A DNA stretch of 64,000 nt from Botrytis cinerea B05.10. Its lineage: Eukaryota; Ascomycota; Leotiomycetes; Helotiales; Sclerotiniaceae. A model generated the notes under the pieces. The model was not told the DNA's origin. It saw only the letters and a list, made by a program, of their open reading frames with translations, and made no database searches. Every line of letters begins with the position of its first letter. Within the stretch, counting starts at the first letter, position 1. Of this stretch, positions 46,870-59,547 are shown one piece after another. Location of the stretch: NCBI RefSeq assembly GCF_000143535.2, contig NC_037313.1, positions 1,681,501-1,745,500 on the forward strand. Reading direction: 5' to 3'. The position numbers and the translations under genes are program-made.

Positions 46870-48789
46870 TGCGATTGGATTAATAAATTAGCCTCCACCG
46901 GAGCGTTAGCATTGTCTGAAGATACGACAAATGTAGACAACAATATAATAGGAAGCGAAAGTGCATCGTTTTATTTATGACTTACCTAGGAACAGTTGAT
47001 CACCAGTTGTGTAGAAGAGGAGAGAGCGTGGTATAAGCTGAATCAAGGTGCTACAGAAATATCTGTGTTATTTGTACTCTCGAACGAGAGAAGAGAGACA
47101 AGCTATAGATAGCTTTTGTTGAAAGGAAAGGAAAAGGGAAAGTGATGTAAGAGGGAGGGAAAGAACGAGGCTGGAAGCTGAGCTACCTGGTAAGCAATTG
47201 AGGGGGGAAGGGAAGCTGTCCCCTCGATTTGATAGCTCCTGCCGTGTTGCAGAAAACGGAATTGATATCCCCTTCATTGTAACCCAGTCAAAGCCTGTGA
47301 ATATCAAATTGAAGGGTTACATCAGAGTTGTTCAGAGGCTGAAAGATTAGTAATTCATTGGACAATGCGTTAACAGTTTTCAGATTGAGGTGAGACTTGA
47401 ATGTATGCAAAGTGGCAGATTTGGACATGGCGTGCAACTTGATAGGAAATGCTTGCACTTGATGTATTATCAAGTTGCCACACGACATACTACTCGATAT
47501 TATCCTAAAGATTTGATGGTACGGACATGATATTATTATTGAGTCTCTAAATCGGGATTCGGTGGTCAACAAAAAGCTTTATAAAAATATCCGATAGCTT
47601 GATTCGAATCTCAAAAATCGAATGATCTCTCAGGTTTGTATTTTGCTTGACTCATACATACACGGAAATCAATGACACAAGGTAGACGAACTTTAAATGT
47701 TTCAAAGCTGCTCCAATATTTGATTGGTTTATTGAGAGCACAACATTGTACCCGACCCCGCAAGTCGATATCTGGGGAAGTGAGAGGATTTCGCCAACGG
47801 CTGAGGACTCTCCAACAAATACACTATTTGCTTTACTTTGCAGGATGTGTGTGTTGGTGTGTTTTTGAAGCTGCTGAAAATGAAGCTCTACGGATATGAA
47901 GAAGTCCCACTTGAGTGCTTCGTGGGTAAAGAAGTATTGGCTACTGCACAGCTCGACCCCTCAATCTCCTCTTTTCAGGGGCTGTCGAAGCTCAAAACAT
48001 CCGGATTTGCCTTCTCGCAGAACAGTGAGGAGAAGATGGCTTGCAGAGCAAGGATTGTGGAGGGCTGCAATGCAAGGTAAAGCTGCATCTGATAGATCTC
48101 ATGATTTCCCAACCAATTGGACCACTCGGTGTAATATCCCACCCAATTGAAGTTGGAGGGCTACAGGAGGGGACACGGATTGGAATGGGTATTTATATTT
48201 GCAATGATAACAAGTGAGAACCAACAAAAAGGAGGAGAGAGAGGGAGAGAGATAACGAAATGAAACATGCTACGCCAGCTTTGAGTCTATCATATCATGT
48301 GATGAAGGATCTACACTCACCGCTTTCACATAGCTCGATTTTGATATTGGACCTACACTTTTTCTAGACCCTTTCTCGATCCTTTTGAGATAGAGATAGA
48401 TATCTAAAGGGAGGTGCTAGACAGCTAGTCTATTGTTTTGCTTTGGTGAGGCTGATTAAAGTTCAATATGTCCTGAACAGAAGAGTGCAGAGTGCAGAGT
48501 ACTGCCAAAGTATCGTTTTGAATAGGCCTAGATCGTACAGTTGGCAGGGTGCGTTGGATTTCCCTAATGCTGATCATCATCATGATCGGTGAATTTGTGG
48601 CGGATGTTCCGTGCCTGGCCCAATTGGCCTCAATAGTCAAAAGTCAAATAATTTTGAAGATCGACCGCCAACAAGCAAGTTCTCCTCGTTCGCCCCGTTC
48701 ACGTACTTCCCCGAGCTCAGCGCTGTCTTCTTAAATCTGCAACAATCTTGATCAATCCCTTCGGATCATACATCTGCAATTCTTTCAAG
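46870..48789. promoter_or_regulatory. Divergent intergenic region between oxygenase and TSC13
   Basis: The region holds both promoters. There are purine/pyrimidine-rich tracts (GGAAAGGAAAAGGG near 47122 and a GAGAGAGGGAGAG tract near 48236). A 75-codon plus-strand frame at 47672 has no support beyond its ATG. Confidence 0.45.
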
Positions 48790-49862
48790 ATGGCAGTCAC
48801 ATTAAAGGTCACAAATCGCTGTAGGTTGCTCAATCTGGCCATGGAATATTCTGAAAGCTAATCTTCAAAGCTCCCAAAAACCCCATCAAACGTCTTCCTA
48901 CCTCTATTGATATCGACGAAACGACTACGGTTCAAGATGTTAAAGACAGATTGGCTAAGCAAGCTGGCGGCTGGGATCCCAATAGATTTGGTATCTTCGA
49001 TCCAGAACAGAAGAAGATCTTGAAAGATAGGAAAGCATTCATTTCTCAACACAAAGAAGTAATTATTGGAAAGGAGATCTTGATCAAGGACCTAGGTATA
49101 TTCTTGCAACTCACCACTCGATTTAAACACACCAAACTTACATTATACTCTATTATAGGTCCTCAATTAGGCTGGCGTACCGTCTATATAATCGAATACC
49201 TCGGTCCTATCTTAATCCACCTTGGATTTCCCCTCCTCCGCCCTTACATTTACTCTCATCCTACCACTTCTATTGCCCCGCTCTCGAATTCTCAGCTGCT
49301 CTCTATGTCACTCATAGTTCTTCATTTCCTCAAACGCGAATATGAAACCGTTTTCGTTCACCGTTTCTCCCTGTCTACAATGCCAGCTAGAAACATCTTC
49401 AAAAACTGCGCTCACTACTGGCTTCTTAGCGGTCTCTACATCGCCTACTTCATATATGCCCCCTCATCCTACACTGCCCTCTCATCGCCGAAAATTGACT
49501 ACTTGAACATTGCTGGAGTCGCTCTATACCTCTTTGGCGAGCTTTCCAATCTCAAAACCCATCTTACTCTCTCCAACCTTCGCTCGCCGGGAGGGACTGA
49601 ACGTGGAATTCCCCAGGGTTACGGATTTTCCATGGTGACATGCCCTAATTACTTTTTCGAGACGCTCGCGTGGATTGGCATGATCTTGGTGACTAAGAGT
49701 TTGAGTACGGTCATTTTCGCTATCGTAGGGACAGCACAAATGCAGCAATGGGCCGTCAAAAAGGAAAAGCAATACCGTGTAGATTTCGGCGATAAGTACA
49801 AGAAGAAGAGAAATGTCCTTTTTCCTACTCCAGGAGCTTTCATCAAGGAACTTACTGGTTAA
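48790..49862 (+). CDS. TSC13: Very-long-chain enoyl-CoA reductase
   Basis: This ER membrane enzyme performs the last step of fatty-acid elongation, reducing trans-2-enoyl-CoA with NADPH. Exons 48790-48820, 48871-49095 and 49159-49862 join in frame to 319 residues, close to yeast Tsc13. The first exon is only 31 nt, ending ACAAATCGCT. The N-terminal about 80 residues form the ubiquitin-like region (TTTVQDVKDRLAKQAG). Several hydrophobic segments follow. Family motifs are KREYETVFVHRFS, NLKTHLTLSNLR and GYGFSMVTCPNYFFE, which carries the conserved catalytic Tyr region. The C-terminus ends KKKRNVLFPTPGAF and is typical. The gene looks complete and intact. Confidence 0.93.
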
Positions 49863-51123
49863 TGGTCTTGAGATTTTGATGAGGAAATTTCCCAGGACGA
49901 CAGGAATTTGATGGTATGAATGTATTTGCCAGGGATGAAAATCCTGGTGCTCATACGAATCGCCAGCATCGTTTTCAAGTAGGTTTTAGAATGGGCTAAA
50001 GATTAGCCCCAAAAGTACACTATAGAGCACATAATACTGTTTGCTTGCCAAGCGAATACCAATAATGTTATGAACCATCCTACGAAGTTTCTTCTTGATT
50101 TTCAATCTTATATATAGGTGACTTGTTCCCTCTAAATGGCTGTATTCACTTGACGCAACTAATTCGCAAAAATGCGGATTCCAAGACTCGATGCTCTTGG
50201 TATGCCTCAGTCTTTCGTCATGAGACAAGTGCTCAGCCCAACATCATAAACGTATCTTGGTGTCAGCGTTGCGTTGTTTTTTCGACCATTTCACTGATCT
50301 CCAAAATGAGCTTGCAACAAATCCATCTTGGAAGTCGGCTAGGATGAATTTAACTCAAACTTCCCTCCCCCTTCGACAAATTCTACATAAATCGATGGCA
50401 ATTCTTAAGCATTTCCGTACAGTCCGCTTTTCAAATACCCCCTTGATGGCTCTCCTTCAAGCAGCATACAAATATCGAATAGGATCCTTGACCAGAGTCA
50501 AATGCTGTTCGTTTCAATCGTTTCTCTTTGTGTTTGAGGGGCTTTGACATTTCATGCGACCAATCATACCCCGCATTCGAGATCTGACCACAGCTCGTTT
50601 CACACACACTCCAGCTATCAAATAACCTTATTTTTTTAACCTTATATTATAATTCGAGCCTTCTAGTGTGTGTTTCTCTACTAGAAATTGTAAATAACAG
50701 TTGCCACCCCTCTTATGTCGAGGTACTAGGGTTTTGCAAGTGTGCTTCAAACATTCAACCCCGTTGCCGCAGTTAGTTGTCACACTCAATTCGTTGAGAA
50801 TGTAAGTCTGTGCTGCTTCCTCTATGCTCAAGTCTACCACATATGTGATTTTCCGGCATCAAAGACTTGAAGCTCAAGACTTTTAGTCGGGAAGATGTGC
50901 TTGAAAGTGCACTTTTTCTCTGTGGAGCGTTTCCAATTCCGCTTTGCCCTCAAAAGAAACCTCCCTCTACTATCTCTTATATCTCTCTCCTTTCCGTCTC
51001 TTTTGTTGTTTCTTTGCTCGGTGATTTTGATAATTATCCAGTCTTCCTTCTTTCTATTTAATATTTGCAGAGCAGAATATAGTTGAGTAATAGTTGATTC
51101 TATTACCAATCTCTTTCAGAATA
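49863..51123. other. Intergenic DNA
   Basis: TSC13 3' untranslated region, spacer, and the pyrimidine-rich upstream region of the FAS1 gene (CTCTCCTTTCCGTCTC near 50985). No gene was supported. Confidence 0.5.
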
Positions 51124-52488
51124 ATGTATACATCATCACTCTTCTCGCTGGCACTCCTCGCCTCAAGCGTTACTGCATCGATCACTGATGCCCCGTCGAC
51201 AAACAATACTGCCTCGGTCGCCGCTGCTAGTACCTCTGGGATGACGTTATCCCAAGCGATCATAGCTAACAACGAAACTCTATCTACTCTTTCCAGTAAG
51301 TTAAATAGTATTCCCCTAATATTACTATACTGACATTCGCAGTGCTTCTCGGACAACAGCCCGCACTCGTAAGCGCGCTCTCCTCCAACTCTTCATCGGG
51401 GATTACAGTCCTGGCACCAAATAACGCAGCGTTCACGAAATTCCTTGCGACGCCTGCAAATAAGGCCGCAGCTGGCCAAAGCGACGTCGTTGCTGCTGTT
51501 CTTCAATATCATGTTTTGAATGGTACATTTCCAGCCAGCATGTTCTCAAAGGACGCAAAGTTTATTCCAACGCTTCTCAAAAATGAGAGCTACACCCAAG
51601 TCACAGGTGGACAAGTAGTACAGGTTGCCCTGGTTGGTTCAAATGCTGTTGTTACCACTGGACTAAAAGAGAAAAGTACTACAACACAGACTGTAAGCAT
51701 TTTCCCAATTCTTCTCATCCTTTGGACTTGTTGCAAAAACAGATCTAACATGAATTAGGATATTATGTTCAACGGAGGCGTGATGCACATCGTCGATACA
51801 GTTCTTACCATCCCCATTTCGCCATCCATGTCAGCGATCGACTCAAATCTGTTGTCCCTTGCAGGTGCCCTTACAACTACTTCCCTCGTAGCACCAGTCG
51901 ACTCCCTCAAGGATGTCACTATCTTCGCTCCTTCTAATGAAGCTTTTGAAAGAATCGGGAACACAGCTGCCGCTCTACCTAAAAGTGACCTCAGTCAAAT
52001 CCTCGAATACCACGTTCTCAACGGCACTGTATGTTTCTCTCTTTCTCTCGCAATTCCTTACTTCTTAACTAACCCATTCATAGGTTGGCTACTCTACTCT
52101 GCTCTCCAGCGGGCTAGCTAACGAATCTTTCCCGTCGCTCATGGGCCAATCCCTCACCGTCACCTCAGAAGACTCCAAAATTTTCGCCAACAGCGCCGAA
52201 GTCATCGGCGCTGACATCATTGTCTCTAACGGAGTCATGCACATTATTGACAACGTTCTCAACCCCTCTAACACATCTGCTGTTACAAACCCTACTGCCA
52301 CTTCGCAACCTATTGCCTTCGAGGGCGCAACTAGTGCGGCAGTCGCACCATTCACCAGTGGTATTATGGCGACAACTACAGCCCCCAGTGCAGCTACGGG
52401 CACATCAGGAAGCGAGAAGAGGATTGGAGGAGAGAGTTTGGGAGGTGCGGTGGCTGCGGTTGTGGGTGCTGCTATCATGCTTTTGTAG
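51124..52488 (+). CDS. Secreted, GPI-type protein with two fasciclin (FAS1) domains
   Basis: Four exons (51124-51295, 51343-51692, 51759-52028, 52084-52488) join in frame to 398 residues. A signal peptide (MYTSSLFSLALLASSVTA) is followed by a first FAS1 domain at about 40-190 (ITVLAPNNAAF, then LQYHVLNGTF and GVMHIVDTVL). A second lies at about 200-330 (VTIFAPSNEAF, LEYHVLNGT, NGVMHIIDNVL). Both show the two conserved FAS1 blocks. A Thr/Ser/Ala-rich stalk precedes a hydrophobic C-terminus (GGAVAAVVGAAIMLL), fitting a GPI-anchor signal. Cell-surface or wall location and an adhesion role are inferred. The introns are 47-66 nt with standard borders. Confidence 0.9.
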
Positions 52489-53030
52489 TTGGAGTAGTGG
52501 TAAAATGCGATTATTTTCTTTTACAATTTTCTACAAGACAGAGTTTTATGAAATGATACCATAGTCTTTTATTTACAAGAAGCTTTCTTAATTCCCATGC
52601 CCATAATACAAACCAACCATATGTGCTATTGTAAACATTTGCATTGGGGGGGAGGTGGTTGATTAAAGGAGGTGAGAGGGAATGTATACATGATGTGATG
52701 ACTTTGAAATAGATTTTTTAAAAGAGTGAGTAAACTTTTTTGCTTACAATTGCTATCATCAAATGAATGCATTAATATTAAAGTGAATATATTATTGGGT
52801 TGCATATAATAACATGAATTCCTTCACTTCTAGTGTCACAGCAACAATACCTACCAACAGCACAGACAACTTCATGATTACGTAACCATAGCCTGTTTCA
52901 ACGCGAACGCGACAACGACAATTATTTGTCAATAATTCGATTATTTACTTAGCAACGATAAATCCCGCAGCTTCTCTGGGCGCATACTATCCAACTACAG
53001 TTACAATACTTCTCAGATGATTCGCACACC
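52489..53030. other. Intergenic DNA between FAS1 and dynactin genes
   Basis: AT-rich spacer holding the 3' untranslated region of the FAS1 gene and the upstream region of the dynactin gene. Nothing else was seen. Confidence 0.5.
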
Positions 53031-56000
53031 ATGGCCGAACTCGAAATTGGCCAAACGGTGGAGCTTGGAAATGGTGCTATAGCAACTATTCTATGGATAG
53101 GGACGGATCCAATATTTGCTTCAGGGGACTGGGTCGGAGTTGAATTAGAAGATGGAGGAGGCAAAAATGATGGCAGTGTCCTGGGAAGGCGATATTTTCA
53201 GTGTGAGATGGGCAAAGGAATGTTCGTTCGGCCATCTACTATTGCTATTATCGATCGACCTGCACCACCTCCAAAAGCGCCTGCGCCTGCAAAGAAACCT
53301 GGTCGACCAAGTAGCGTTGTTGCCCCGGCGGCACGAAGAACAAACTCTGTGCCAGATAATGGCGTAAAAAGGAAAAGCATGAATGCTCCAAGTCCCAGCC
53401 CCATGGGAAGACAGCCATCTGGCCCTTCAGGCCTTCGTGTATGCATACGTTCCATATTGAAGACGTCCATATTCTAATCCTATGTTTAGTCTCCCACAAA
53501 ATCCCCTACAAAACAACTATACTCCGCAGGTACTTCAGTTACCTCGACCCCCAAAACTGGAACACCTGCGAATTCTCGTGCACCTTCTGCCGGCGTTACA
53601 AGACCTCGGCCATCATCTGTAAGTCGAACATCAATGGGCCCGCCACCTCCACCTGGAGGACGAGGAAAGCCATTAGCTGGAGGTAGTGGTTTGGCAAACA
53701 GGGTCGGGGCACCTGCAACAAGGACAGCTGCTTCTCGTCCCACCTCTTTGGCCCCTAAACGCACACTTCGACCTGCTCCGGACCGCGCACCATCAGGATC
53801 TAGTCAAGTCAGTACCGGGCATCTTAGCGACGGAACTCATGAAATGGTTGATGAAGAAGGACTGCTATCACCCTCACTGAGGAGTGATACGGATCAGTTG
53901 TCTCCGCAAGCTTCAAGTCCAATATTTACTAGGACTGGGCGAGAAGCTTCGCCAGCAGGATCACCAGCTGGACAACGTATTGCGACGAGTACAGCGGCTA
54001 GCAGAGAGATTGAGGATCTGAAAACAAAGTTAAGGGTGATGGAGAAGAAGCGAATGGAGGATAGGGAGAAGCTGAAAGGTTTGGAAAATGTCCAAGCAGA
54101 AAAGGAGAAATTCGAGGGGATTATTCAGAAGTTACAGACGAAATATCAACCCCAGCAACAAGAATTAACGGACTTGAGAAAACAATTGAAAGAGTTTGCT
54201 GCTAGATTCGAGGAAGTGGAAGGTATGCAAGCCGAACATGAATCGATACTTGAGATGGCAACACTGGATAGGGAAATGGCAGAAGAAACAGCCGAAGTGC
54301 TCAGAACTGAATTGGATGCCTTGAAGCAAAAGACTGAAGAGTTGGAGTTAGAGGTCGAGGTGTTGAGAGAGGAGAATACAGAATTGGGAGGAGAAATGAG
54401 CGCAGAAGAGAAGACTAGTCAAAGCTATCTGCAACTGGAGAGAAAGAATGAAAGATTAACGGAAGCCCTTCTGAGGCTCCGGGATCTGACACAACAAGCT
54501 GAGGCCGAGCTTAAAGACGAAATCAAGAGTCTACAAGAAGATGTTCGAGATCTCGGTAGCGTTAAAGAAAATTATGATGCGGTGAAGGGAAAACTTGCTC
54601 AGTCAGAAGCAATCATTGAAGATCTCCGCCAACAACTTGACAACGCTCTAGGTGCCGAAGATATGATTGAGGAACTCACTGATCGAAATATGAGTATGAG
54701 TGAGCAAATCGAGGAACTAAAAGTTACAATTGAGGACCTCGAAAGCTTGAAAGAACTTAACGATGAACTCGAGATTAATCACGTTGAAACCGAGAAAGAG
54801 ATGCAGGAAGAAATCGACTTCAAGGAAAGCATTATTAATGAGCAAGCAAGGCGAGCAGCGCAACAAGATGAGACATTGGATGATATGGAATATACTTTGT
54901 CAAGATTCCGTGAGCTAGTTACTAGTCTACAAAGCGACTTGGAAGACATAAGAGCATCACATGCCGTCACAGAAACAGAATCGGAACAATTGAACAGCCG
55001 AACACGTGCAATGCAAGACTTGAATATGAAGCTACAAGTTTCTGCTGCCAAAACACAAGTCAAAACAATCGACTTAGAATTACGTCGCTTAGACGCCCAA
55101 GAAGCATCGGAACATCTGTCGATCGTTCAACTATTTTTACCAGATCAGTTCAATACAGAAAGAGATTCAGTTCTGGCATTGTTAAGGTTTCGACGTGTAG
55201 CTTTCAAAGCAAATCTTTTACACGGATTTGTTAAAGAGAGGGTAAACGGACAGCCACCTATTGGCCATGAGGACGACATCTTTGCTGGATGTGATGTTCT
55301 TGATAAACTCGTATGGGTTGGTGCCATGTGTAACCGATTTTTCAATGCCATCAGTCACTGCTCAATAGAGGAATTTGGCAAATATGAAGGCGCATTATAT
55401 GAACTTGAACCTGTTGAGAGAGCTCTTAATGGATGGATAGATGGTTTGAGAAGAGACGAATTGAAGGAAAAGCAATGTGCTAGCGAATTGCAACGCACTA
55501 TTGCTCTTATGTCTCATCTTGCAGAGGTTCATCTTGGGGATAGTCTTGCTAATTATGCTGATGAGGTTTACATGCGTACTCTTGTCATGCAGAGCCAGCT
55601 GGAAAATGCTGCTGCTGCAATTTCATCTGCGAGAACAATGGTCCAAACCATCATACCCAGTCAAGAGGAAGATGATGAGCTCTTCGAACATTTCTCCAAG
55701 AAGACTGAGGCAGTTATTACCCAGACACGCAGTGCAAAGGTCATTGTTGGAAAAGCAGTCAGGGAGATTGAAGATATGAAAGCTCGATCATTATCACTTA
55801 TGCCTGACACCATTGAATCATTTGAGCAATGCGAATTGGCAACTCAACAACTCGCAGACTACACACGCCATGTAGGAAACGACCTGTTCACGGTATTACA
55901 CGAAGAAGGTAGAGCCGAGCCATACACATATGTAGAAGTTCAAAGTACTATCTACCAGACCACTTCAAACATACTTTCAACTGATGAATCCGACTTATTT

Positions 56001-57086
56001 TCTACCTACTCGAATAAGCTCAGGCTTCTCAATAATCAACTAATCAATCTCTCAACTTTGACATCCGATCTCGACAAAACCCTAGAATTCGAGCTTGCAA
56101 CAGCTCCTTGGATTCTCCGATCTCAAGAACTGAAATCTTCCAAGACCGTAACCGTTGACACCCAAGAAGAACTCCGTCGTCTCAAAGAAGACAATCATGA
56201 ACGTCTCCGTCTTATTGCTTTACGTGATCAAACTCTCGAGGAATCATCGGTTAAAATTGAACTTCTAGAAAGTCGCATGAGAGATGCGACCAAGAAGAAC
56301 GAACGTATTAATGAACTTGAGCGCAAAATCGAAGTTGCCAAGAATCGTGAAGCAGAACTTGCTGAAGCAATCGAACTTCAAAACAAAGAATTGTCAACTA
56401 TGGAAGCCGATCGCGAGAAGTGGAAGAAGATTGCGGATGAGAGTAAAGCATTGGGTGAAGTCGTATCAGGCTCTAAAGCAGGCCAAGAACGTGCCGTTGC
56501 TACTGCCAGAGAGATGGATGCGCTCAAGACTGAAATTGCTAGTCTTCAAGCTGCAGTTCGTTATCTCAGAGAAGATAACCGACGGGTTAAACTTTCGGAA
56601 CGCGAAAACATGTCTTGGTTGGATGAACCGTTGATTAAATCTAAATCTGTTGAGGAACAGAGAAAAGCATTGGTAATAGCAGAAGGTCAAGATGTGTTAA
56701 GCGAACTCTTGACGTTGGCTACAGGAGAAAACTCGAGAATTTATGATTTGGGTGCCATAAAAGCGGATAGGGGCAAGTGGAGGCCGGCAAAGAGTACACC
56801 AGGATACTGGGTTGCGAGACAGAGGGAAGAATACGAGGATTGGAGGACTTGGAAGGAAGAGGTTGTTAAGAAAGGAAGAGTTTTGGGGGAGAGGGAGGGG
56901 AATGTAGGAAGAGGTGTGGGGACCGGGAGGAAGGGGTTGAAGAAGGATGGTGAGAGAAATGTTGCTGCGAAGGTAGATTTGAGGTGGAAGGATCTAGAAG
57001 GGAAGGGAGCAGGAAGGGGGAGAGAAGTAGAGATTGTGGGAGCTGGGGATTGGGAAGGGGTTAGGAGGGAATGGGGCTTTGTTTGA
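53031..57086 (+). CDS. Dynactin p150Glued subunit
   Basis: This is the large dynactin subunit, an adaptor for dynein on microtubules (ro-3 in Neurospora, Nip100 in yeast). Two exons (53031-53438, 53490-57086; GTATGC donor, TTTAG acceptor with a TCTAATC branch) give 1334 residues. The N-terminal CAP-Gly domain (about 3-75) has GKNDGSVLGRRYF, the tubulin/EB-tail binding signature. A basic Ser/Pro-rich region runs to about 330. Long coiled coils (about 330-670) come next. The central dynactin domain begins near 685 (SIVQLFLPDQF, RRVAFKANLLHGFVKERV). A further coiled coil and a basic Gly/Lys/Arg-rich tail end the protein. It appears intact. Confidence 0.95.
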
Positions 57087-57603
57087 ATGACTGTTTAGAT
57101 TTATGAGAGGAGAGATAGAGAAAGAAAGAAGAGGATGATTATACCCTATGCTTTTGTTATCTATACAGCTAGAAATATCTGGTACATTCTATCAATTATT
57201 GAGTAGAGTATTATGTATGGTATTTACCCAATGAAGATCAAATTAATTTCATCACAGTTTCTACCTGGCCCCCAGAAAACATCTTTGGGTTTACTATAGC
57301 TGGAGCTGAGCTTTCTCAAGTTAGATACATAGAGGATAGAATATATCACTCCTAGCCTTATTGAGAAACACGAAGTTCCACAACATGAACATTACAGAAT
57401 GAAAGAAATATAAGTATTGAACTTTCGCATTATTGACTTATCTATTCATCATGTAACTATCTATGTATATATTATCTGATATAATTATACAATCTCTACC
57501 CCCTTTTTTTATATCTTCTTTCTCGCTTTCTCTTTACATTCCCTTTGGGTATTAGTAGAGAAAATCATCAAGAAGATATATGGATGTGGATTTGTGGATT
57601 CTT

Positions 57604-57650
57604 TTGGTTCTTGTTGATGAATGGATGGATAGATGGATGGATGGATTTGT
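57604..57650 (+). repeat. TGGA/TAGA microsatellite
   Basis: Imperfect tetranucleotide tandem, including ATGGATGGATAGATGGATGG, in the 3' flank of the dynactin gene. Confidence 0.65.
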
Positions 57651-58626
57651 TAAATTCTTATTTAGGGGGAAAGGGGGAGGGGGGAGGGGAATGAGATTTT
57701 TGTTTGGTTTGGGTTTGTTGGTGTTGATTGGTGTTGATGTTGATATTAATATTGATTTGTTTATAAGCATTTGTGTAACTTATAGTTATACTTTTGAGTA
57801 TATATTCAAAGCTCGTTTAAATATATAACTGAGAAGAATTACACAGATACAAATATCAACATAAGAGAAAACAGAACAGAAGAGAAGAATTAAAAAATAG
57901 TAAAAATAGTAGAATAGGAAGAAAATCATAATAGCAGATAAATAAAAACAATTTAGTAGGTTGTAGATGGCAGATAGTAGATGGTAATAGGAAAAGAAGA
58001 GGAGGAGAAGAGAAGAGAGGAATTCGAAGAGAATACGAAAGTACGTATACTAGATCAAATCTAATCAAAGATCTATAATCAAGTGAAGTTCAAATCAAAA
58101 CCTTCTAATCAAGTCAACTCAAGTCAAAACAAGCTTGTAAAATGACTAGTTATATATATATGCATGTAGAATAATCGATTGTACCATGTATAATAAAACT
58201 CGAAGTTCAAATTCTCGATAAATCGTTATATTATATTATCTTTCTTCTATATCTTCTTTATACATCTACTATTCCCTTCACTTTCCTTCCCTTCTCTCTC
58301 TTTCCTTCTCTCTCTTCCCTTCCAATATCCACAACCTCTTCACCCCCCCTTCATAACCTCTTTACCCCCATTCCAAATCTCCAATTCTCCATACCCAATG
58401 ATCACTCACATCCTCACATCCTCACATCCTCTTCAACCCCTTCATCCCATCCCATCCCATCCCATCCTCCTATCCTCCTATCCTCCTATCCCATCTCCAA
58501 ATCCCCAAACCCCCAAGTCCTCAAATCCGCAAATCTTCCAAAGATAAATCCCCCAATCACACACCCAATTCCCAGCCCCCCATTTCCCAGCACCTCAAAA
58601 TCTCGAAACCTCAAAACTTCACAAAA

Positions 58627-58745
58627 AATCAGAATCAAAATCAAAATCAAAATCAAAATCAAAATCAAAATCAAAATCAAAATCAAAATCAAAATCAAAA
58701 TCAAAATCAAAATCAAAATCAAAATCAAAATCAAAATCAAAATCA
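58627..58745 (+). repeat. (AAAATC)n hexanucleotide microsatellite, about 19 copies
   Basis: After one AGAATC variant, the AAAATC unit repeats without interruption to about 58745. Translated on the minus strand it reads as an Ile-Leu repeat, which is a by-product and not a gene. Confidence 0.95.
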
Positions 58746-59547
58746 AGAGTTTATATCCACACACTCATCCCTCATCCCCCATCTCATCCCCCAACTCACC
58801 AATTCACTCAGCCTATGGACCATCATCACAAGTCCCAGCCAAAAATTAAACCAGGCGAGAACTCACGCTCTCGCTTGCTCGCCCGCCCAGACATTTCAGT
58901 CTAGTCCAGTCTGTTGTAGCCCAGTCTAGTCGAGTCAAAAAGCCCTTCATTTCGTATACTTCATTTTACTTCACCTCACCTCACTCCACTCCACTTCAAT
59001 CCTACAAAAATCAAATCAAATCAAAGTCCAAACCCCAAACCCCAAACTCCAAAAAGAACAAAAACACAAAAAAATGGAGGGATATTATCAACTATTGATC
59101 ATTTATTCTTAATTTTTATTTCTTCCCCTCCCCCCACCCTCTTTCACCCCCTCCCTTCCTCTCTCCACTCCCCCTACCCGTCCATAATTTCTTAATTTCT
59201 TTCCTACCAACATCACAACTCGCTAAAACGACTAAAAAAAAGAGAGAGAAACAAGACAAGCAAGCACCCAAAGTATTTCTCCGGTACTTTTACAACCCAC
59301 GCCAATTCCTATACCATTTGCGTACCAATGCAGCAGTACCTGTATAATCTGATTGATTCCCAATCATCCCCTCCACCTAGCAAGAAATCCAGCAAGCTTC
59401 CAAACGAGAGCATTGTTCCTTCGTTCCCCAATATAGGCATTTACGCCTCTCTCCCCTACCCCCCAAAAACTTCAAAGGCATCGGTATCAATTGAGAAGAA
59501 CTGTACAAGTCGTATTTAATAATTTAGGATATCTCAAAGTAACGATA

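Larger units (their letters stand above)
57087..59547. other. Intergenic DNA between convergent genes, repeat-rich
   Basis: The dynactin and Gyp5-like genes end toward each other here. The spacer holds TGGA-type repeats near 57605-57650, a pyrimidine-rich stretch near 58250-58500 with CATCC tandems, the long AAAATC array, and CTCACTCCACTCC-like runs near 58975. A plus-strand frame from 59328 (63 codons) is not supported. Confidence 0.5.

Noticed and set aside
47672..47899. 75-codon plus-strand frame upstream of TSC13
   Set aside because: It has an ATG but no coding signature or homologue that I recognise. It lies in a divergent promoter region.
58486..58764. Minus-strand frame rich in Ile-Leu repeats, looking like a membrane protein
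   Set aside because: It is only the translation of the AAAATC microsatellite.
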